From: Desulfobacula sp.
GTDB lineage: Bacteria; Desulfobacterota; Desulfobacteria; Desulfobacterales; Desulfobacteraceae
NCBI GenBank assembly: GCA_023139225.1
Contig: JAGLNZ010000148.1
Span: 1-31,148 of the forward strand
Reading direction: 5' to 3'
DNA length: 31,148 nucleotides
Below are positions 25,767-31,148 of this stretch, in pieces (the first letter of the stretch is position 1; each line of letters starts with the position of its first letter). The translations under genes and the position numbers were made by a program. The notes below the pieces were generated by a model. The model was not told where the DNA came from, searched no databases, and was given only the letters and a program-made list of their open reading frames with translations.

Positions 25767-27230
25767 TTACTTGACCTTAGAAAAACTGCTAATCACAGGA
25801 AGATCAAGCAATATTTCAACATCATCAACGGTTTTTAATTTGCTGTCAAAAGATTCAAGAATAAATGGTAAGCATAAAGCGGCAATAGAACCAAAAAAGA
25901 AAGATAATATTAATAGAAGTATTTTTTTCGGAGAAACTGGAAGTACAGGCAGGGACGGTGAATCAACTATAGCTACATTAGAAATATTCCTATGCTTTTT
26001 TTCTTCATAAACACGGGATTTTTCAGTCTTTGTGGCATAAAGGAGATAGTTTTGCTTGTGAAAATCTACCTGCCGTTTAAGTTCGGTATAGGTTCTCTCT
26101 TTTTCTTTTAATTCCGAAGCCTGTTTTTTGATTTGGTCTATTTTGTTTTGTAAGGAAGCTATTCTCACTCCCATACTTTTTAATTCTAATTTATTGCTTT
26201 TAGTAATTTTTTTGATCTCATTTCGCATTTCTCCATATAACATTTTAACCTGATCATCAATGTCCTGGTATTCACGGCTTGACTTGGTGAAAGTTTTGCT
26301 AATTTCACTTCTTTTAATTAAAAGAGGAACAATGCTCTCCTCAAAGGATGTGATGGTAGGCATCATTCTCATATCTTTGGTGATTAGTACCTCATTATTG
26401 CCACGCATGCTTTGTTCGAATATCTGTATTTTACTATTTTCTTCTTCAAATGTGATTGATAATAATTGCAGCTCTTTATTCAGTTCTGTGAATAAGGTGA
26501 TGTTTGCTTCATTTTGTTTGTCAAAGTTGAGTATGTTATTGGTTTGCTGAAAATTTTTAAAAGCTTTTTCGGCCATTGCAAGCCTGTCGTTGTAGATATG
26601 AGATTGATCCTCATAAAATTCTTCACTTTTCTCAACACTGAACACTCTATTATGGTGTTTTATATATTTTTCCAACAATCTTTCCAGAACAATTTTCGTT
26701 TGCTTCGGGTCCTCTGCTTTTAAAGAAACCTCCAATACGTTTGATTCATATGAATTAAATCCAATAGAGTTTTGGATAAAAGAAATATTTTTGTTTAACT
26801 GTGATGTCTTTACATTTTTTTTCAAGGACAACGATACTAATACAGAGTTAACAAATGTGCTGATAGACTCCCGGGCTTTATCAAAAAGCCCTTGATTTTG
26901 AATTTTTAAACCCAATTGGTTATCAGGAAACGATAAGATAGTATCTTTGATAACCTTAGTGCTCCTGATTAAATCAAATTCAGTGTTTAAGTCTTCAGGT
27001 GTTACCTGCCTGATTACCTGTCGTTCATCCTTCCCGGCAGTTAACACCAAGTCCTGGAAAGTTTTGGGTAGCAATAAAAGCCTGGCTTTGCTTTCATATT
27101 TTGGGGTAGCAGCGTAGGCATAAAACATCACTATGCCTATGATTAATAGAAAGATTAAAATCGCCTGCTTTTTCCAGAAAAACCAGATTCGAAAAAAATC
27201 TCTTGATGATTGCAGTTTTGTAATAGCCAT
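25767..27230 (-). CDS. GNVR/Wzz-type polysaccharide chain-length determinant (Wzc membrane half)
   Basis: 487 residues from ATG 27230. An N-terminal transmembrane helix (22-41) is followed by a Wzz domain (PKYESKARLLL). A long periplasmic coiled-coil region then runs from about 200 to 390, with many Glu/Lys heptads. The GNVR-like segment HRNISNVAIVDSPSLP and a Pro-rich hinge (LPVSPKK) lead to a second helix (437-456) and a short cytoplasmic tail of about 30 residues. The family is an inner-membrane co-polymerase that sets chain length and contacts the outer-membrane export channel. It starts 6 bases after the Wza-like gene. The ATPase half is the separate gene downstream. Confidence 0.93.
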   Translation of the reverse strand: MAITKLQSSRDFFRIWFFWKKQAILIFLLIIGIVMFYAYAATPKYESKARLLLLPKTFQDLVLTAGKDERQVIRQVTPEDLNTEFDLIRSTKVIKDTILSFPDNQLGLKIQNQGLFDKARESISTFVNSVLVSLSLKKNVKTSQLNKNISFIQNSIGFNSYESNVLEVSLKAEDPKQTKIVLERLLEKYIKHHNRVFSVEKSEEFYEDQSHIYNDRLAMAEKAFKNFQQTNNILNFDKQNEANITLFTELNKELQLLSITFEEENSKIQIFEQSMRGNNEVLITKDMRMMPTITSFEESIVPLLIKRSEISKTFTKSSREYQDIDDQVKMLYGEMRNEIKKITKSNKLELKSMGVRIASLQNKIDQIKKQASELKEKERTYTELKRQVDFHKQNYLLYATKTEKSRVYEEKKHRNISNVAIVDSPSLPVLPVSPKKILLLILSFFFGSIAALCLPFILESFDSKLKTVDDVEILLDLPVISSFSKVK

Positions 27231-27236
27231 ATTTAT

Positions 27237-28274
27237 TTACCTTATTAATGGTTTGTGCTCAATTACAGACCCATCTATTAACCGACCTCCTAAATCATAC
27301 GGGCCAAGGAGATTCGATGGTATCATCCTGTTTATGTATTGCTCCACAAATAAGTTCATACGCGCAATTTTTGATTTAGGCACGAAAACCACGTCATATT
27401 GTTGCAAAACAATATCTTCGCTGATATTCCCTTCGGATAAGACTTTTTCCAAGTCTAATAACCTTCCCCAAGGCCGTCTTTCTTTATCCCTGCTGATCAC
27501 GAGAACAGTATTTAATTTTGCTGTGTCCAATGCTCCTCCGGCACGAGATAGAATTTGGCTGACTGTATGCGGTCCTTCCATAAGGTAATAGTCAGGTTTT
27601 TCGACTTGCCCCATTATATAAACCAAATTAGCTTTCATCACTTTTAAAATTAAAGAAATAGTTAAGTTGTCGATGAGTTTGGCATACTCCCGGGTTGCTA
27701 ATTCCCCCAGTTCAGGCATGGTTTTCCCCTTGGCCATGATATCAGGTAGCATTGGAAACGTTATATAGCCGTCAGGTCTGACAGTTGTTAACTTACTTTG
27801 TCCGCGCGGAGCAGTAGTAATAGCCTTTTTTAAATGGTCGATAGCCCGGTTATATTGGATCATGGTAATTGTGATAACAGGATCTTTAAAATCAGGAGCA
27901 TATATTTTTATGAGTTTTTTCTGCAGTTGCTTCGGTGTAAGTCCTAATATATGAACATCCCCTATTCTAGGCATGGCTACATTACCGTCAGGCCTTACGG
28001 TTAGTCTTGTATTTATATCTTTATGATAGGCAAATTCAACCTTCAGAACATCTCCAACAGCAAGATAGTACTCAGATGTATCAGGTTTTGGAGTATAATG
28101 ATATACTATTTCTACAACATCACCAGGGCCAAGTTCATATTCATACTCAATCATCGGCATCGGACGTTCATAAATGACGTCTTCGCTGATACCAACCTCA
28201 GGCTGTCCGGTGCAGGACATGCAGAATAGGCTCAGAAGTAATAGACTTGCAATAATTTTAATATATTGGATCAT
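27237..28274 (-). CDS. Wza-like polysaccharide export outer-membrane lipoprotein
   Basis: 345 residues from ATG 28274 with AGGAG upstream. The signal peptide ends in FCMSC, so Cys21 is the predicted lipidation site. The polysaccharide-export motif occurs twice: GPGDVVEI (49-56) and AVGDVLKV (72-79), and then TVRPDGNVAMPRIGDV (92-107) and TVRPDGYITFPMLPDI (164-179). An SLBB-type segment follows (MGQVEKPDYYLMEGPHTVSQILSRAGG). It would form the outer-membrane end of the export channel working with the GNVR protein. The repeated export motif is not usual in Wza, which has one such domain plus SLBB repeats. Confidence 0.92.
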   Translation of the reverse strand: MIQYIKIIASLLLLSLFCMSCTGQPEVGISEDVIYERPMPMIEYEYELGPGDVVEIVYHYTPKPDTSEYYLAVGDVLKVEFAYHKDINTRLTVRPDGNVAMPRIGDVHILGLTPKQLQKKLIKIYAPDFKDPVITITMIQYNRAIDHLKKAITTAPRGQSKLTTVRPDGYITFPMLPDIMAKGKTMPELGELATREYAKLIDNLTISLILKVMKANLVYIMGQVEKPDYYLMEGPHTVSQILSRAGGALDTAKLNTVLVISRDKERRPWGRLLDLEKVLSEGNISEDIVLQQYDVVFVPKSKIARMNLFVEQYINRMIPSNLLGPYDLGGRLIDGSVIEHKPLIR

Positions 28275-28323
28275 TTTGATCTCCTGCTTTTTATAACGTT
28301 TTATTTAAAACTTTTGAAAGTCA

Positions 28324-29649
28324 TTAATCTTGCCTTTTTTTAAATGTAAATTCAAGGCGGCGATTGAGAGACCGCCCCTCCACTGTATCGTTTGTGGCAA
28401 CCGGTATAGAAAAGGAATGCCAGCTTATAGATAAACGTTTTGGAGAAATTCCATTTTTCTGGATATAGTTAAGGCCGGATTGAACCCTCTGTTTAGAAAG
28501 ATTAATGTTATATTTCATACTGCCAAAATTATCTGTATGACCGCTAATATGCAGGTCTAAAAAATTATGTTTGTTAAGAAGATTGACCACCTGGTTCAGT
28601 ATAATGATTCCTTCAGGCTTTATGTTAAATTTGTCAAAATCAAATAGTACATTGCCAAGAACCACCAGTTTCCAGCATCCGTTTTCATCAACTTCGAGTC
28701 CTGGTAAAGTCCCTGGACAATCATCCTTAAAGTCAGGAACTCCATCGCCGTCACTGTCTTTAATGAGAAATATTTCCCGAACTAAATTTTCCATTTTTTC
28801 TCTTGCCAGCAAATCATCTCCACTGACTGACACACCACATTGTCCGGCAATGGCAATTTTTTTCATGGTTTTTTTGCCGGAAGGGTCATTGCCGATGTGT
28901 ACGGTATAAATACAAATGTCTTCTCCATATCTGGCTTTTAATTCCTCAGCAGCAAGTACTTCTTTTTGGCCCATGTCCTGTCCATCGCTGATAACAATAA
29001 CCGCTTTTTTCCCCGGATGGTCAAATAAATCTTTACCAACAGCGGTCAGTGTGGGTGCGAGAGGGCTTGCGCCATCTGCATCGAATATTTTTCTTAAACT
29101 TAGGTCGTAGGCTGTTTTGTCATATTCCTCCGGCCCATTCCCAAGCATAGAATAGACAGGATAACCAAACGTTCTAAGGGCACTGATCAGTTCTAAATCA
29201 GGAATGCTTTTGTTAAAGCAGGTTGCTAGTTTTTTTGCGAACTTAAATTTGCTGAAAAGATAATCTTGATGACATTCATTGCATCGAGCAGTGTATAACT
29301 TGTCATCCTGTTTGGCAAACTCGCGGCCACCATATTTTACTGCATGTTTTTCTGCATAGCTGCTGTCTTTATAATGATCATGACAGGCGATGCAATCATT
29401 TGAAGCCTCATAAGTCTCTGTCATTGATGCGGAAGGATCAAAAACAATTACAAAATTATCTATTTTTTTTACCATTCTTGTTTTATCTACAGGTTTACAT
29501 TCATTAAAACTGAAAGAATGGTAGGCGCGTGGGGCTACCTTTTTGATCGCATTCTCCTCAACTGTAGGTTGAGGAGGGCGGTCAACACATCCAGAGAAAA
29601 CAAGAAAGGTAAGTAGAAAGACTACCCTTAGAATTGATCCATATCGCAT
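28324..29649 (-). CDS. Lipoprotein with VWA domain, inserted di-CxxCH segment, calcium-binding linker and OmpA domain
   Basis: 441 residues. ATG 29649 is chosen over an upstream GTG (29676) because AAGGAG sits 7 bases before it and the signal peptide begins at once. The lipobox VFSGC gives Cys21. VWA domain: MIDAS DPSAS (71-75), Thr200 and VISDGQD with Asp222. Between the MIDAS loop and the rest of VWA lie two heme-c motifs, CIACH (86-90) and CNECH (123-127). A thrombospondin-3-like segment DSDGDGVPDFKDD (about 298-310) links to an OmpA C-terminal domain (about 325-441) with FDFDKFNIKP, SGHTDNFGS, NLSKQRV and GRSLNRRLEF. Expected place: outer membrane, periplasmic face, bound to peptidoglycan. 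Its gene precedes the Wza-like gene by 49 bases. The role is unknown; a redox or metal-dependent envelope anchor for export is possible. Confidence 0.9.
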   Translation of the reverse strand: MRYGSILRVVFLLTFLVFSGCVDRPPQPTVEENAIKKVAPRAYHSFSFNECKPVDKTRMVKKIDNFVIVFDPSASMTETYEASNDCIACHDHYKDSSYAEKHAVKYGGREFAKQDDKLYTARCNECHQDYLFSKFKFAKKLATCFNKSIPDLELISALRTFGYPVYSMLGNGPEEYDKTAYDLSLRKIFDADGASPLAPTLTAVGKDLFDHPGKKAVIVISDGQDMGQKEVLAAEELKARYGEDICIYTVHIGNDPSGKKTMKKIAIAGQCGVSVSGDDLLAREKMENLVREIFLIKDSDGDGVPDFKDDCPGTLPGLEVDENGCWKLVVLGNVLFDFDKFNIKPEGIIILNQVVNLLNKHNFLDLHISGHTDNFGSMKYNINLSKQRVQSGLNYIQKNGISPKRLSISWHSFSIPVATNDTVEGRSLNRRLEFTFKKRQD

Positions 29650-29945
29650 ATAAAATCTCCTTAAATCTATCAGCACTTGATTTTAAAAATTTATAGCTCC
29701 GCACTTTCAATTACATAAATAGTTCACAATATAAATAGCCTATTTTAACCGATATAATTGAATTTTATGTATTTTCTTATAGTTAACAATATCTATCCCT
29801 AATTTAAAGGGCCTTGTCAATAGATAAATTATGAATTAATTAAGAAGTTCCATTGTTCGGATAGTTAATATTAGAAGGCATTTCAGAAGTATGGCGGAGT
29901 GAGCATTTGAGTTTATCTCAATTACTTTTGAGTGTATTTAAAGGC
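29650..29945 (-). promoter_or_regulatory. Intergenic region upstream of the EPS export operon
   Basis: This 296-base gap separates the ATPase stop from the VWA/OmpA start. No gene of useful length or sigma-54 motif was found. It contains candidate promoter elements (see 29762-29820) and small inverted repeats such as TTGAG-N5-CTCAA around 29909-29923, with no T-run to make a clear terminator. Confidence 0.45.
29762..29820 (-). promoter_or_regulatory. Candidate sigma-70-type promoter elements for the leftward export operon
   Basis: On the minus strand a perfect TTGACA lies at 29820-29815 but has no good -10 at 17 bases. A second pair, TTGTTA (29789-29784) and TAAAAT (29767-29762) with 16-base spacing, is the better complete match. 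Either would start transcription about 100-170 bases before the VWA/OmpA gene. These are weak predictions in AT-rich DNA. Confidence 0.3.
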
Positions 29946-31148
29946 CTACAGGAAAGGAAGATGGTCAAAATTCAATTTATTTAAATAGGTAGCCGCAATG
30001 TTTTTATCGGTGAAAACGCCTATGTACACTCTATATACAAGATTTTCTCCTTGCCTGACGGGAAGGGTAAATACTAGTTTGTTTTCTTTACTTAATTTTT
30101 GAATGGTCTTGCTGGCTTCAGAATAATTATAATACGATGTGTAATGTATGTGAAAGTTTTTATTCTTATTTTTTACGATCAGATCTTTTTTTTCAATAAA
30201 CGGCAGAACAAGTTTTTTCCCTATGAAAATTTTGTTGACATTTTTTATTTCAGGGTTGGCCATATGGATTAAATCAATGATCATATCACTGCCGGTACCA
30301 TACTCTTTTTTTGCAATATTGAGCAGATACTCATTGGGTTTGATCTTTTTTTGACGATTCAAAGCATTGTTCTGGAATCTGTCAGTATTGCTTTCAATGT
30401 CTAAAACAGGCTTGATGGATAATTTTTCCCTGGTTTTTGAAATAGAGTATGTTTCCTGTTTTTCATCCGGTATTTTTTTTTTTTCAATAATGTCCATGGC
30501 CGGGGTATCCGGAACCTCTTTAATAATTTTAAATTCTAAAGTCTTTGTCCCGGTATTTTGGTGAGAGTGGTTCTGGTTAATAAAATTAGTACTCAAGGTT
30601 TGGGGATCAATAATTAAAAGCATGGTTATAGATACAATAACAAATACGGCAACCAGTCCCAAAGCCCTTTTATATCCAGTATTTTTTATATCCCGGGGTA
30701 TTGATTTTTCACCGGATTCCATGTCTTCAATGACTTCTTTGATAATTTTGGCCCCAATAATATTTTTATCCATGGCAAATCCAATTAACAGGGCGTTATC
30801 GCAGATTTGATTGATCAGGCGGGGAATACCACAGCTTTTCTCCCATATTTTATTTAAAGCTTGTTGATTAAAGATGGTTGACCGGGTGCCTGCAATCTCA
30901 AGGCGATATTTAATGTATTCAAAACTGGTTTTTTTGTTAAAAGGAGTTAGCCTCCTGTTTAGAACGATTCTTTGTTTCAGGGGCTTTTGTGAGTCTTGGT
31001 TTAATGAATCATGAATTTCGTTTTGCCCGACCAGTATGATTTGTACCAGTTTTCTTTTTTCAGTTTCTATATTTGAAAGAATTCGAATATCTTCCAGAGA
31101 TGCTTCACTCAGCAGGTGTGCTTCGTCGATAATAATTATGGCTCTTTT
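29946..31148 (-). CDS. ExeA/GspA-like AAA ATPase with LysM-like and SPOR-like C-terminal domains, 5'-truncated by window edge
   Basis: The frame is open to the window end, so the N-terminus with Walker A is missing. The first ATG inside (30773) is internal, because conserved AAA sequence precedes it. In window codons: Walker B AIIIIDEAHLLS (3-14), sensor region IILVGQNE, the arginine-rich LKQRIVLNRRL, and the lid IPRLINQICDNALL. A single transmembrane helix lies at about 162-180. A linker leads to a LysM-like domain (269-317, IAKKEYGTGSDMIIDLIHMANPEI) and a C-terminal SPOR-like domain (331-397). The ATPase part is cytoplasmic and the tail is periplasmic, probably touching peptidoglycan. ATPases of this kind are standard members of exosortase/EPS loci and type II secretion-like systems. 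Its role may be to place the export complex in the cell wall. Confidence 0.88.
   Translation of the reverse strand, partial: KRAIIIIDEAHLLSEASLEDIRILSNIETEKRKLVQIILVGQNEIHDSLNQDSQKPLKQRIVLNRRLTPFNKKTSFEYIKYRLEIAGTRSTIFNQQALNKIWEKSCGIPRLINQICDNALLIGFAMDKNIIGAKIIKEVIEDMESGEKSIPRDIKNTGYKRALGLVAVFVIVSITMLLIIDPQTLSTNFINQNHSHQNTGTKTLEFKIIKEVPDTPAMDIIEKKKIPDEKQETYSISKTREKLSIKPVLDIESNTDRFQNNALNRQKKIKPNEYLLNIAKKEYGTGSDMIIDLIHMANPEIKNVNKIFIGKKLVLPFIEKKDLIVKNKNKNFHIHYTSYYNYSEASKTIQKLSKENKLVFTLPVRQGENLVYRVYIGVFTDKNIAATYLNKLNFDHLPFL

Noticed and set aside
1..31148. Exosortase, phage, transposon or toxin-antitoxin genes
   Set aside because: Checked for; no Cys/Arg/His exosortase core, transposase, integrase or small toxin pair was seen among the supported genes.

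Overview
The window is an AT-rich exopolysaccharide (EPS) biosynthesis and export locus of the PEP-CTERM/exosortase-associated type. Gene content suggests a Gram-negative envelope: Wza-like outer-membrane export lipoprotein, Wzc/GNVR chain-length protein, OmpA-type lipoprotein, ExeA-like ATPase. Low GC, CxxCH heme motifs, four sulfotransferases and an RpoN-type promoter fit a Desulfobacterota-like (sulfate-reducer-like) bacterium. That assignment is inference; no phylogenetic marker is present.

Layout: two convergent blocks meet at about 11.26 kb. The rightward block (1-11256) holds the 3' part of a polyprenyl-phosphate sugar-phosphate transferase that primes the repeat unit, a cytoplasmic TPR protein, a secreted PEP-CTERM protein behind a near-consensus sigma-54 promoter and phased A-tracts, a strong rho-independent terminator, and a 2361-residue nonribosomal peptide synthetase (A-PCP-C-C-A-PCP-TE). 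The leftward block (31148-11267, read downward) begins with the C-terminal part of an ExeA-like AAA ATPase with LysM-like and SPOR-like domains. Next comes a VWA/OmpA lipoprotein carrying two heme-c motifs, then a Wza-like export lipoprotein, a GNVR chain-length protein, a CpsD-like ATPase with a degenerate P-loop and a two-lobed beta-helix protein. The rest of the block is a GT4, a Wzx-like flippase, a possible 55-residue ORF, a Wzy/WaaL-like polymerase, another GT4, sulfotransferase, sulfotransferase, GT4, sulfotransferase, sulfotransferase and a WecB/TagA/CpsF glycosyltransferase.

Working model (inference): sugars are primed on undecaprenyl phosphate, extended by four glycosyltransferases, sulfated by up to four PAPS-type sulfotransferases, flipped and polymerised by Wzx/Wzy, and exported by the GNVR protein and the Wza-like lipoprotein. 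The beta-helix protein would trim or modify the polymer. The PEP-CTERM protein would be processed by an exosortase encoded elsewhere. The NRPS, with two intact condensation-type domains side by side and a thioesterase whose nucleophile position is Cys, is the least expected component. The VWA protein with an inserted di-CxxCH segment is the second. No tRNA, rRNA, CRISPR array, IS element or integrase was recognised.
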